From the NCBI RefSeq assembly GCF_025264665.1, contig NZ_CP073697.1, positions 2,418,001 through 2,482,000 on the forward strand: a stretch of 64,000 nucleotides of DNA, read 5' to 3'. The number at the start of each line of letters is the position of its first letter. Positions within the stretch are counted from its first letter, which is position 1. Below the pieces are notes generated by a model, which saw nothing but the letters and a program-made list of their open reading frames with translations, searched no databases and was not told where the DNA came from. The position numbers were made by a program, and so were the translations under genes. Positions 52,401 through 59,808 of the stretch are shown here, in pieces. The DNA is from Edaphobacter flagellatus (lineage in GTDB: Bacteria > Acidobacteriota > Terriglobia > Terriglobales > Acidobacteriaceae).

Positions 52401-52591
52401 TCATGAAGAACTTCATCATGCCCTATGCCGAAACCCACAGCCTTCAGGTCCGCTTCGAGGCCTTCAATGCGCTCAACACGCCGCAGTTCGACAACCCGTC
52501 CGCGTCGTGGGGAGCCGATGACTTCGGCCAGATCTCCTCAACCCGCATCAACAACCGCGAGCTGCAGCTTGCCGTGAAGTACCTCTTCTAA
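49430..52591 (+). CDS. TonB-dependent receptor, Oar-like, with carboxypeptidase-regulatory domain
   Basis: A 1053-aa outer-membrane protein. Signal peptide (LAIYCFAFALLLAPNSPLFAQ), then an N-terminal carboxypeptidase-regulatory-like beta-sandwich (ILGSVTDPQGSVIPNATVVV to residue about 110), a plug with DAIEEFRVQTGNFSAEYGFS, and a beta-barrel ending in the outer-membrane terminal Phe (LQLAVKYLF). Such receptors are strongly expanded in Acidobacteriota and import oligosaccharides or peptides. No classic TonB box was pinned down. GGAGG lies just before the ATG. Followed by a terminator, so monocistronic. Confidence 0.93.
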   Translation: MRKLAIYCFAFALLLAPNSPLFAQTVDTAILGSVTDPQGSVIPNATVVVHANATGQEKTVKTSDDGQYRVQYLVPGIYTVTVNATGFASATRSGIQLALSQQVHLDVAMSLSGTQQTVDVSATMPLLQSENASLGTTVDTNRTVNLPLNGRKFNDLAVLTPGVRVTNPDNHSSSTDGSSIASNSGRADWGAVQVDGIVMTNTRSAYVNNYPSVDAIEEFRVQTGNFSAEYGFSAGTNVNVQLKSGTNQLHGSAFEFIRNDAVDARNYFVTAPAKKNVLKQNQFGATLGGPIYRNKTFFFGSYEGLRSIAEVPSLANVLTVAQRNGDFSSYDGTLTNPYTGGTYTNNQIPVNAVSKNIIDQYMPLPNGSFSGGYNYSGSSIGNQSNNQFIGRIDHKFSDRDSLFIHYIYSKRNFPNTDVNRNFRYTGTYPMHNAALQYLHVFSPALVNEVRVGVNMEHVKQLSLRTGTGFTIESLGINGFKVGGPNGRPLNPNEEGFPLLNISGFLGMGDGLASSNLDYSRTFMLADNVTLTRGKHTFLFGADIRKVAGNATTNNTPFGQQSFTGDITGYAPADFILGVPRTSVTPEGVPITAARQWRTAEYFQDNWRLTDKLTLNLGARYEIYAPPVDTNNVTRTLDFSQATPVLTPAPGQRLNNIWSITHHDIAPRVGFAYSATPTTVVRGGYGITYYGGQFDNINILQLNPPTAGSLTITNPTSNPVATIQNPVPAALYPNPPFFNVVTIPADRHRPDAMVQTWNLTVSQQFGRNIVLDSSYVGTKGSDLDTSIHYWNSPTPGPGAIQARRPYPTYARIRILDFTGASNYNSLQEHLEWRVNPRSNVTVSYVWSHMFDNQANSTNAGGCGCQDVRHPHEWAVGTNDQRHNFVMAYVYRLPDFTKNRLAGYGINGWTLNGLVNLASGTPINVTQSNDAQNVDNPWQRPSLVQGVSPYVNNKSVLNGWYNPDAFVSSGYAFGTTPRNYLTGTGVKTVSASVMKNFIMPYAETHSLQVRFEAFNALNTPQFDNPSASWGADDFGQISSTRINNRELQLAVKYLF

Positions 52592-52617
52592 CCGCCTTAC
52601 TGCTGCAACTTGCCCCC

Positions 52618-52653
52618 GGGGAGGACGTCTCAAAAGACGCCTCCCCTTTCTTT
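52618..52653 (+). terminator. Terminator of the TonB-dependent receptor gene
   Basis: A 12-bp stem with one bulged A (GGGGAGGACGTCT / AGACGCCTCCCC) and loop CAAA is followed by TTTCTTT. Confidence 0.85.
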
Positions 52654-52943
52654 CGCCCCCGGAACGAGGACAAAGCACCCTTAACTCCTTCGGGGGTTGA
52701 CGTTTACTTATGGTGCAACAGCGAGATATGGGGAATGTGCAAATAGTTGCCTATGTTTGAGGGAAAATGTTTTTCCACTCTCCCCACGAAAAGGGAAAAT
52801 TTATGGCATCCCATGCTGCAACTTGCACACAAATGGCGGCAGAAACCCCCTCGTAACCTTTGGTCTATGAATTGCATGCTAGATAGCATTGCTTCGACTC
52901 CGATGGATGGTGATGAGCTGTCCGGGTCCCTTGGGTTATTAAC
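52654..52943. promoter_or_regulatory. Regulatory gap before the PEP-CTERM gene
   Basis: About 290 bases without a gene. They hold a possible -35 (TTGACG at 52697), a perfect dyad GGAAAA-TGT-TTTTCC (52762-52776) and a nearby GGGAAAAT direct repeat at 52793. No sigma54 -24/-12 element of the correct spacing was found. The dyad may be an operator. Confidence 0.35.
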
Positions 52944-53612
52944 ATGCGCCGCTCGATCTTCGCCTTGGCTCTCTTGTTGGTCTTCGCTACCGTTGCGACA
53001 GGTGTACGGCTCCACGCCTCGACAGAGTGCGAGCGCTGGATCGCCGAATACCGCAACGCGCTGGAAAACTCTCCCACGGTTCAAAAGGCCAATGCCGCGC
53101 GTCACCGGCTGCATCACTATGTCCATCGTAAAGTTGTGGCACTGACCACCAGCAAGCCGAAGCCGAAGGCCCGCGTACTGCCTGCCCGCTTCATGCGTCC
53201 GAAGATGACCCGTGAAGAAGCCCTCCACAAGATGGAACTCGCCTGCGGAGAAATCGGACTCGACGATCCAGTCCTCGGAAACCTGCCTGCCGATCCTGCT
53301 CCTGCCTTCATTGCCGACCGTGGCGCCGAAGACGAAACCCCCGGCCTGGGTGCTCTGCCAGCCAGGAACTCGCTCGTCTCGCAGAACAACCCCACTAGCT
53401 ACCCTGTCTCTGGCATTCCTTCGCTTCCGACTGGCCCGGGTGGCGGCGGATCGGTGGTCCCCCCGGGAAATCCGGGGAATGGCGGTGGTCCGCCGCCGCC
53501 TCCACCGCCTCCTCCTCCGGCAGTCACGCCGGAGCCGGGAAGCTTCGTGCTCCTGGCCACAGGTGCCCTTGGAGCAGCCGGTATGCTGCGCCGCCGCTTC
53601 GCTCGCAACTAA
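52944..53612 (+). CDS. PEP-CTERM sorting-domain protein
   Basis: A 222-aa secreted protein. Signal peptide (IFALALLLVFATVATGVRLHA), a Cys-containing alpha region, a low-complexity GGG/Pro linker ending in ten consecutive prolines, and a C-terminal PEP-CTERM tail: VTPEPGSFVLLATGALG, then AAGMLRRRFARN. The exosortase system recognises PEP plus the hydrophobic helix plus basic tail, so the protein should be processed and displayed at the surface or in exopolysaccharide. Proline run implies dependence on EF-P for translation. Function of the mature part is unknown. Confidence 0.9.
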   Translation: MRRSIFALALLLVFATVATGVRLHASTECERWIAEYRNALENSPTVQKANAARHRLHHYVHRKVVALTTSKPKPKARVLPARFMRPKMTREEALHKMELACGEIGLDDPVLGNLPADPAPAFIADRGAEDETPGLGALPARNSLVSQNNPTSYPVSGIPSLPTGPGGGGSVVPPGNPGNGGGPPPPPPPPPPAVTPEPGSFVLLATGALGAAGMLRRRFARN

Positions 53613-53615
53613 ATC

Positions 53616-53639
53616 CATAGCCGCCGCAAGGCGGCTATG
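53616..53639 (+). terminator. Hairpin after the PEP-CTERM gene
   Basis: A perfect 10-bp stem CATAGCCGCC / GGCGGCTATG with a GCAA loop starts four bases after the stop. There is no T tract. Confidence 0.55.
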
Positions 53640-54368
53640 CTACGCAGAACACCCCGAAAATCTCCCCTGGCCCACCAACAGCTGCGCACGACGAGCGCCC
53701 ATCCATGACGCACCACAAGCAGGTGCCATCCGTAGCGCCACAAACAGCTCCGTAAAACGACCATCCACCCCGCACCAAGTGGAGCCTTCTCCCCGCCACC
53801 ATAAGCGAGGCCCCATCTCTAGCGCACCCCAGCGGAGCCTCCTCCCAGCCACGAAAGCGGGTGCCCCATCTTCGCTCGCACAGCGAGCTAAGGTGGGATC
53901 GCACAATTACCTCCCGGCCATCACCAAAACAGGTGCTCATCCATGGCACGACCAACAGATGCATACGAGGAGCGCCAATCCAGTACGCACCAAAGGGGAC
54001 CTCTTCCAACCACTAAAGCTGAGTGCCCACTCATGGCACAGCTTCATCGCGACATGGGATGGGGCGATTCGCGCAGCAGCGCGAACCACTTCCAGGCTTT
54101 CAACCCAGGGCGTCTCCGCATCCACGCCACCAACCGCCTCTAGGTATGCCAAGCTTCAGGCTTAGCCCTCTAAATAGAAACCGCCGCGAAGCGGCCACCA
54201 CTCTGCCGAAGGCCGGAGTGAAGCCGAAGGCGAAACGACCCCCAGCCAGCTTGAGCGAAAAACCTTGTCAAGCCCCCAAAAATCACAACTCACTCATTCC
54301 AAAGCAAATAAACCCACAAAAATCTGCCGATGAGTTCCCCTCACTTCGCTACACTTAAATCACCAAAC
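53640..54368. repeat. Non-coding stretch with degenerate repeats
   Basis: No credible gene is present. From about 53700 to 54060 at least five divergent copies of a CCAC-x-AAAGC-x-GGTGCCC-CATC-like unit recur, roughly every 55-75 bp (near 53710, 53800, 53855, 53925, 54010). The copy near 53860 contains a CTTCGCTCGCACAGCGAG hairpin. The rest (54170-54360) has palindromic GCCGCGAAGCGGC motifs. Overlapping frames on both strands are low-complexity shadows of the repeats. Confidence 0.6.
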
Positions 54369-54398
54369 AAAAAAGCCCGATCCAAAAGGACCGGGGCT
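54369..54398 (-). terminator. Terminator downstream of the R3H-domain gene
   Basis: On the minus strand a 10-bp stem with one bulge (AGCCCCGGTCC / GGATCGGGCT) and a TTTT loop is followed by a run of Ts (54374-54369). It lies about 115 bp after the stop at 54515. Confidence 0.75.
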
Positions 54399-54514
54399 AA
54401 CTCTTTATAAATCAATATTTTGACACCTAACCCACATCAAATCAATATTTTGCCCTGTGCAAATCATCCAAACGCAAGAAAATAAAGCGCTTGCCGAAAA
54501 AGGTACAGGGGGGG

Positions 54515-55135
54515 TTAGCGGCGGCGGAAACGCTGGCGGATAGCCTGCGCGCGGTCATCCTTGCTCGGCGCTGGGGGTGGCGCCTCGCCCTCGGGATAGA
54601 GAACGACAAATCGCCGTGCTCCCTCTCCCGAAGAAGCCGTTGGCAAACCAGAGGCGGCAAGCTCCAGGTGCAGCAACCGGCGCTCGCGCGAGCTCATCGG
54701 CGCAAAGGCAAACGGCTGACCGGTGCGACGCACCCGCTCGATGGCAGCTTCAGCAGCCATCCGCAGCTCCTGGTGACGCAGCAGCTTGTAATTATTGGCG
54801 TCGAAGGAGATACGGTCATGTTCCTCGTGCTCGAAGCGCAGGATCTTCGCAGCGACATGCTCCATCGCCAGCAGCAGCTCTCCGTTGCGCGCCAGCAACA
54901 GCGAAACATCAGGACCGGTAAACTCCACGCAGATCTGCGAATCGGAGGAGGAAGAAGAAGGTTGTTTTTTCGTTGAGGCTGGCACAGGCTCGACCGCACC
55001 GGCTGACTCGCTGGCGTTGGGTTGCACTTGGCCGTTGCAGGCAAGGATGTTGAACTTCAGGTTCAGACGGCCCGGGGAGATTAGCGTCTGCAGGAAGTCA
55101 GCTACCTTCTGTTTTTGTACTTCCGGGGCTTCCAT
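54515..55135 (-). CDS. R3H/KH domain nucleic-acid-binding protein (Jag/KhpB-like)
   Basis: A 206-aa protein. The central KH-like part reads VEFTGPDVSLLLARNGELLL, AMEHVAAKILRF, and the C-terminal R3H-like domain FDANNYKLLRHQELRMAAEA, AIERVRRTGQPFAFAPMSSR, ERRLLHLELA. This is the layout of SpoIIIJ-associated protein Jag/KhpB, an RNA-binding regulator of division and cell wall. The N-terminal Jag_N is absent and a Ser-rich linker is present. The usual yidC/rnpA neighbours are not here. The final residues include a Pro/Asp/Arg-rich tail. Confidence 0.82.
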   Translation of the reverse strand: MEAPEVQKQKVADFLQTLISPGRLNLKFNILACNGQVQPNASESAGAVEPVPASTKKQPSSSSSDSQICVEFTGPDVSLLLARNGELLLAMEHVAAKILRFEHEEHDRISFDANNYKLLRHQELRMAAEAAIERVRRTGQPFAFAPMSSRERRLLHLELAASGLPTASSGEGARRFVVLYPEGEAPPPAPSKDDRAQAIRQRFRRR

Positions 55136-55273
55136 GTGTGACGTACCCAGTATACGGAATTAACCGAGGCAAGGTTCAAACAAGGGGTAAAAGATTAGAC
55201 TCCCCTTTGCCCGTTGGGGTTCACCTGCGCCAAAAATAAATACCAGCAACCGTTGGCTAACTCACCGGACGCC

Positions 55274-56668
55274 TTACTTTGCGGAGCGCTTCGCCCAGGC
55301 CATCATTCCGCCGCTCATGCTGGCAACGCACTCGAATCCGGCCCGCGCCAGCAGGCTGGCCGCAATGCTCGATCGATAACCACTGCCGCACACGGTAATA
55401 ATCTCGCGATCGCGCGGCAGCCGGCCGAACAGATGCGCGAGATCGCCAAGCATGATGTGATGCGATCCCGGAATGCTCGAACCGCTGCGCTCCTGGTCGC
55501 TCCGCACGTCGAGGATCAACGTCGCGTCGTCTCCGCTGATATTTGCCTGTGACAGCGCCGCGACCTCATTCACGGTTTTCTGCGTCGTAGTAGCAAAATC
55601 GCGTCCTGACAGAATCCACGCGCTTATTCCGCGGTCGAGATATCCGGCGATGTTATCCAGCCCAACGCGAATCAGGGATCTCCGCGCTTCGTACTCGTCG
55701 CCCTCCGAGCCGATCAGCACAATCGGCAGCTTCGGATCGAGCAGCCAGCCAGCCCACAACGATAGATTGTCGCCTGCCGCGATGTTGATCGAGCCGCGCA
55801 CATGCGCGCCGCCAAAGGCCTCCGGGCTGCGCAGGTCAAGCAGTGTGACGCCAGCAATGCTGCCAAGCAGCACATCCACCTGCTCGGCAGAAAACGCCGC
55901 GACGCCCGGCAACGCAGAAAGCACCGGAGCGCCAATGCTATTCAACTCCTTCATGCGCGGGTAATACGCCGGCATGGGAGGAACGCTGGCGAGAATCTTC
56001 GTCACAAACTCCTCTTCGCCATAACGAAAGAACGGATTCGTAGCGCGCTCATAACCCAGCGTCGTCTCCGTACGCTCGCTGATGCCCGCACCGCAAAGCG
56101 AACCTGCGCCATGACCTGGATAGACCAGCAAACCATCGGGCAGCGCAGCAATCCTTTGATGAAGACTGCGATACAGCTCGTGCGCCAGCGAAAGCTTCGC
56201 CTCTTCACCCAGCAGGTCAGGGCGGCCGAGCGAACCGACAAAAATAAAGTCGCCACTGAACATGGCCGCGTGTACCGACGATGCGCCGTTGAAGAGAAGG
56301 AAGGAGAGATGCTCCGGCGTGTGTCCGGGCGTGTGCAGCACCTGTAGATGCAACGAGCCAACAACGATGGAGTCGCCATCATGCAGCGTGCGATGCGGCA
56401 TCGTATAGCGATAACGCTCATTCTGGTCGTATGCGCTCAATGCCAGTTCCGCACCAGTCGACTGCGCCAGCGCCGTAGAGCCAGCAGCGAAGTCCGCGTG
56501 GATATGCGTCTCCACGATGGAGACGATGCGTAGCTCCATGCGCGCCGCGTAATCGAGATAGCGATCCGTGTCGCGGATAGGATCGATCACGACGGCCTGC
56601 CCGCCATCGGAGACCACATACGAGTACTGCGCAAGGCCCGGAACTTGAAACCGCTCGATCTTCATCAA
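55274..56668 (-). CDS. Persulfide dioxygenase-rhodanese fusion (CstB/BlhA-like)
   Basis: A 464-aa protein. N-terminal metallo-beta-lactamase domain with metal ligands THIHADF (His55, His57, Asp59), HTPGHTPEH (His116 region), SGDF (Asp140) and YPGHGAG (His186), the ETHE1-type order. Two rhodanese domains follow: the first (about 245-340) lacks the active-site Cys at the expected VLIGSEGDEYEARR loop, the second (about 365-460) has ITVCGSGYRSS with Cys. The enzyme would oxidise persulfide sulfur and pass it to thiosulfate. It follows a LysR gene by 36 bp on the same strand. Confidence 0.88.
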   Translation of the reverse strand: MMKIERFQVPGLAQYSYVVSDGGQAVVIDPIRDTDRYLDYAARMELRIVSIVETHIHADFAAGSTALAQSTGAELALSAYDQNERYRYTMPHRTLHDGDSIVVGSLHLQVLHTPGHTPEHLSFLLFNGASSVHAAMFSGDFIFVGSLGRPDLLGEEAKLSLAHELYRSLHQRIAALPDGLLVYPGHGAGSLCGAGISERTETTLGYERATNPFFRYGEEEFVTKILASVPPMPAYYPRMKELNSIGAPVLSALPGVAAFSAEQVDVLLGSIAGVTLLDLRSPEAFGGAHVRGSINIAAGDNLSLWAGWLLDPKLPIVLIGSEGDEYEARRSLIRVGLDNIAGYLDRGISAWILSGRDFATTTQKTVNEVAALSQANISGDDATLILDVRSDQERSGSSIPGSHHIMLGDLAHLFGRLPRDREIITVCGSGYRSSIAASLLARAGFECVASMSGGMMAWAKRSAK

Positions 56669-56704
56669 CGCCCCTTTCGCGCTCCCGAACGCGCTGTTTC
56701 ACCG

Positions 56705-57628
56705 CTAAGCTCCACCGCGGCGACGACGGCCTGTGGTTTCGATACGCGCGAGCAGGAAGCTGCGGAATGCACCGACGGCACCCGCAGGCGCAGGGCCTGC
56801 AGGATACGCCATGGAGAACCGCCGTGCGAGTTTCAGCCCACGTACGCGCGCCAGCTTCAGCGTACCCAACGCAAGCTGATTGCGCACAGCCCATCGCGAG
56901 ACAAACGTGACGCCTAAACCAGCCTCAACTGCAGAGAGCAGGCCTTCGGTCGAATCCAGTTCCATACTGACGCGCAGATCCTTAGGCTTCACGCCTGCGG
57001 CTGTCAGCGCCTGCTCGATCACGCGGCGCGAGCCCGAGCCAAACTCACGCATCAGCAGCGGTTGCTGGGCAAGCATCGCGGGCTCGATCTCGTGATCGGC
57101 CCACTCGTGGCCCGCGGGAACGACAAGTTCCATATGGTCGACCATGAAGGGCTCGACGCGGATATCCTTGCGCTGCTCCGGGCCTTCGATCAGCGCAAGA
57201 TGGATCTGCCGCGCCAGTAGCGCCTCCAGCATCTGACCGGTATTGCCGCTGCGAGCAGTGATGTGAACACGCGGCTGCGTCTTAAGAAATTCGGCGATAA
57301 GATTTGGCAGCACGTACTGGCCGATGGTCTGCGAAGCACCAAGCTCCAGCGTGCCAGCGTGATGCCCGTTGGCCTCGGCGACAGCAGCGATGGCTTCGTC
57401 ACCAATCTCGCGCATCTTTTCAGCGAAGGGCAGCAGGGCCTGGCCTCCGGCAGTGAGCGCAATGCGTCCTCCGCCGCGATCGAAGAGCGGCACGCCGAAC
57501 TCGTCTTCCAGCGCTTTGATCTGCTGCGTGACGGCAGGCTGTGTGAGCAGCAGCTCTTCGGCAGCGCGGCTAAAGCTGAGATGGCGGGCAACGGAGCGGA
57601 AGACGCGCAGGCGGAAGTTTTCAATCAT
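56705..57628 (-). CDS. LysR family transcriptional regulator
   Basis: A 307-aa regulator. N-terminal winged HTH (LRVFRSVARHLSFSRAAEEL, LLTQPAVTQQIKALEDEFGV) and a C-terminal effector domain (LGASQTIGQYVLPNLIAEFL, LVVPAGHEWADHEIEPAM). Effector unknown. It lies between the FAD/NAD(P) gene and the persulfide dioxygenase gene in the same direction, so it may control sulfur genes of this cluster. A Arg-rich C-terminal tail (TTGRRRRGGA) is visible. Confidence 0.92.
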   Translation of the reverse strand: MIENFRLRVFRSVARHLSFSRAAEELLLTQPAVTQQIKALEDEFGVPLFDRGGGRIALTAGGQALLPFAEKMREIGDEAIAAVAEANGHHAGTLELGASQTIGQYVLPNLIAEFLKTQPRVHITARSGNTGQMLEALLARQIHLALIEGPEQRKDIRVEPFMVDHMELVVPAGHEWADHEIEPAMLAQQPLLMREFGSGSRRVIEQALTAAGVKPKDLRVSMELDSTEGLLSAVEAGLGVTFVSRWAVRNQLALGTLKLARVRGLKLARRFSMAYPAGPAPAGAVGAFRSFLLARIETTGRRRRGGA

Positions 57629-57706
57629 GGTGCGTATGCGAACCCTTCTCGAATGATCCTAAACAAGAGCGCAGCATTCTGTTCGAGAATCTCTTTTCGC
57701 GCTCAT

Positions 57707-59110
57707 TCAGACGGCAACTGCAAGCGCAGCTTGCGGCTCAATCAAAGACACAGCACTGTGACCGACGATTAGCGCGGCCGTTTCGCAAGCCTGCTCGCGA
57801 ATCTCAGGCACGGCGATGGACTCAATCAGCGTTCCCAGCCTTCCCGGGCCAACGCAGTACAGCTTCGTCGAAACGCGGCCACTTTCATCGATCAATGCGC
57901 CGGTTGTGTCTATATGGAAGCCGCCACCCATCGGGCCGGGAGTAGCAATGCCCTTCGCGAAGAGGTTGCGGAAGAGCGGCGAGGCGACGCTGCGATAGTT
58001 CATGCTGGGGCCAGTACAGTTGATCACACGAGCCGTTGCAAAACTTTCCGTTGCATCATGACCACGCACAGAAACTTCAGCGTGATCTTCGATCATCGCA
58101 ACTCCCGCGAATGAACCTTCGCGAACCATGAGTGTGCCTGCGGCCAGCTCTGCGTCGATGAAGTCCGCAATCGATGCAGCCATGCGATGCCGCACGACGT
58201 CCCAGCGGCGCTGTAGATGACGACGAAAGCGGCGCTGCTCGCTGAGAGGAAGCGCAAGCCAGAGATCGTTGGTGGTGCTGCGCAGGCTGTCGATTGCCGC
58301 GCGCCACTCGATGCCGCTGGCAATTGCTCCGCGCAGCGCACGCAGGTACGCAACGCAGGTTGCTGGCGTTCCTGCGGGGATCGCATACGTTGCTGCGGGC
58401 GTGTACTCAGCGTGGCGGCTGGGGAAGACACCGTGACGCGAGATAGCCGTAACAACACCGCGATGGCCAAGCTCGCGCAGCCGCTGCAGCACGTCAATGC
58501 TGGTGAGACCCGTGCCGACAAGCGTAACGGACGCGTCAGGGTCGAGGTGGTCGAAGGTATCCGGCAGCCACGCGTTGTTGCGATAGACACCTCTGGCGAG
58601 AGCCTCCGCCTCAACGCCCGGGAGCATCGGTGGATCGAAGTTGCCGGTCGCCAGCACAACATAGCTGGCCTTCAGCATGCTGCCATCGCTCAGCCTCAAC
58701 TCCACGCCGTCGGCGATGTCGCTCACATCGGTGACGGATAGCTGTATATGCTCGACAGCACGTACAGCCTGCGCATAGATAGAACGGATATAGCGACCGA
58801 AGACGGCTCGTGGAGCAAAGGTGAAGGCCGTCGCATGCGGATCGTAATTTGCGCGCAACCAACGTAAGAAGTGGCCGGGATCGGCGGGCAGCGCGCTGAT
58901 CTTGCCCGCTGGAACATTGAGCAAATGCCGCAGGCTCGGCGTCGAATATGCAAGCCCCTTGCCGGGATCGGCGCTGGGGTCAATCAGAACAATGCGCAAG
59001 GCAACGGCTGCCTCGCGACTCTGCTGGACGAGATGATAAGCCGTCAGCGCGCCCGAGACGCCTCCGCCGATGATGGCGACTGTTTTGTACGCTGCGTCTG
59101 CTGTATTCAT
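57707..59110 (-). CDS. FAD/NAD(P)-binding protein
   Basis: A 467-aa flavoprotein. N-terminal FAD fold (VAIIGGGVSGALTAYHLVQQ), GKGLAYSTPSLRHLLNVPAG, and a second dinucleotide motif (VVLATGNFD, ASVTLVGTGLTSIDVLQRL). C-terminal GPGRLGTLIESIAVPEIREQ closes the fold. It belongs to the FAD-NAD(P)-binding family represented by YdhS; the substrate is unknown. First gene of a same-strand set with LysR and the persulfide dioxygenase, 78 bp before LysR. Confidence 0.85.
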   Translation of the reverse strand: MNTADAAYKTVAIIGGGVSGALTAYHLVQQSREAAVALRIVLIDPSADPGKGLAYSTPSLRHLLNVPAGKISALPADPGHFLRWLRANYDPHATAFTFAPRAVFGRYIRSIYAQAVRAVEHIQLSVTDVSDIADGVELRLSDGSMLKASYVVLATGNFDPPMLPGVEAEALARGVYRNNAWLPDTFDHLDPDASVTLVGTGLTSIDVLQRLRELGHRGVVTAISRHGVFPSRHAEYTPAATYAIPAGTPATCVAYLRALRGAIASGIEWRAAIDSLRSTTNDLWLALPLSEQRRFRRHLQRRWDVVRHRMAASIADFIDAELAAGTLMVREGSFAGVAMIEDHAEVSVRGHDATESFATARVINCTGPSMNYRSVASPLFRNLFAKGIATPGPMGGGFHIDTTGALIDESGRVSTKLYCVGPGRLGTLIESIAVPEIREQACETAALIVGHSAVSLIEPQAALAVAV

Positions 59111-59214
59111 CGCTTCTTTCTCCTGAAGCGATTAGAGCGCGGAGCGGCGCGCGATGGAATTCGCTAATTCTTATGCGGTATAAGCGCAGCACGCACAGGC
59201 GTCTTTGTATTGAT

Positions 59215-59733
59215 TCAGAGCGGTTTGCTAACGTGCTGCCATATCTTCGCCAGGTGATGGTCGTCGTGTTCTGCGACAAAGTAGAGGTGGTCGACCAGGC
59301 GCATCGGCGTCTTCATGCGTGGATGCGGAATCGTGCGCCTAAAAGGCTCGTTATCGAGCTGCGCGATGCGGTTGAGCAGTTGGATGCGATGCGTGCGAAA
59401 ACGGAAGAGGATATCTTCAAGTGCGCTGCCGTTATGGTTGGCTTCATCCGTCTTGCGGTTCTGCAGATCGGTTGGCGTAAGCTGATCGGCTCCGGCGACA
59501 TAGTCGTTGACGCGCGCGAGCCACAGCGGTTCCAGATCGACAAGGTGGCCAGCATGCTCCTGTGCCGACCATTTGCCCTCTGACTTTTCCGTCAGCACGG
59601 TCTGCGGCCGGTTGCGAAGAATCTCATCGAGCCGAGCCGGCGTGCCGCGTAGACGCGCAAGCGTATTCGGCAGAAGCTCGGCAGGAAAGGCAAAGTCAAA
59701 ACGGCGCTCAAACCAGGCAGATATGTTGCTCAT
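59215..59733 (-). CDS. DinB-like (DUF664-type) four-helix protein
   Basis: A 172-aa protein with the DinB-family metal triad: WSAQEHAGHLVDLEPLWLAR (His) and FVAEHDDHHLAKIWQHV (His/His). DinB proteins are thiol-transfer or detoxification enzymes of the YfiT/DinB fold. Start at 59733 (MSNISAWFERRFDFAF) is chosen over the longer frame as it gives the canonical N-terminal helix. No operon partner is close. Confidence 0.85.
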   Translation of the reverse strand: MSNISAWFERRFDFAFPAELLPNTLARLRGTPARLDEILRNRPQTVLTEKSEGKWSAQEHAGHLVDLEPLWLARVNDYVAGADQLTPTDLQNRKTDEANHNGSALEDILFRFRTHRIQLLNRIAQLDNEPFRRTIPHPRMKTPMRLVDHLYFVAEHDDHHLAKIWQHVSKPL

Positions 59734-59808
59734 GCAATTTCGATGATAGTGCGATGGAGCCTGGTTCGAAAAGTGAAGCAACTCGTGCGGGCTTTAAAAA
59801 CACCTGCA

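Noticed and set aside
52654..52943. Sigma54 promoter before the PEP-CTERM gene
   Set aside because: TGGCA and TGC elements are present but the spacing between GG and GC is 8 or 11, not 10.
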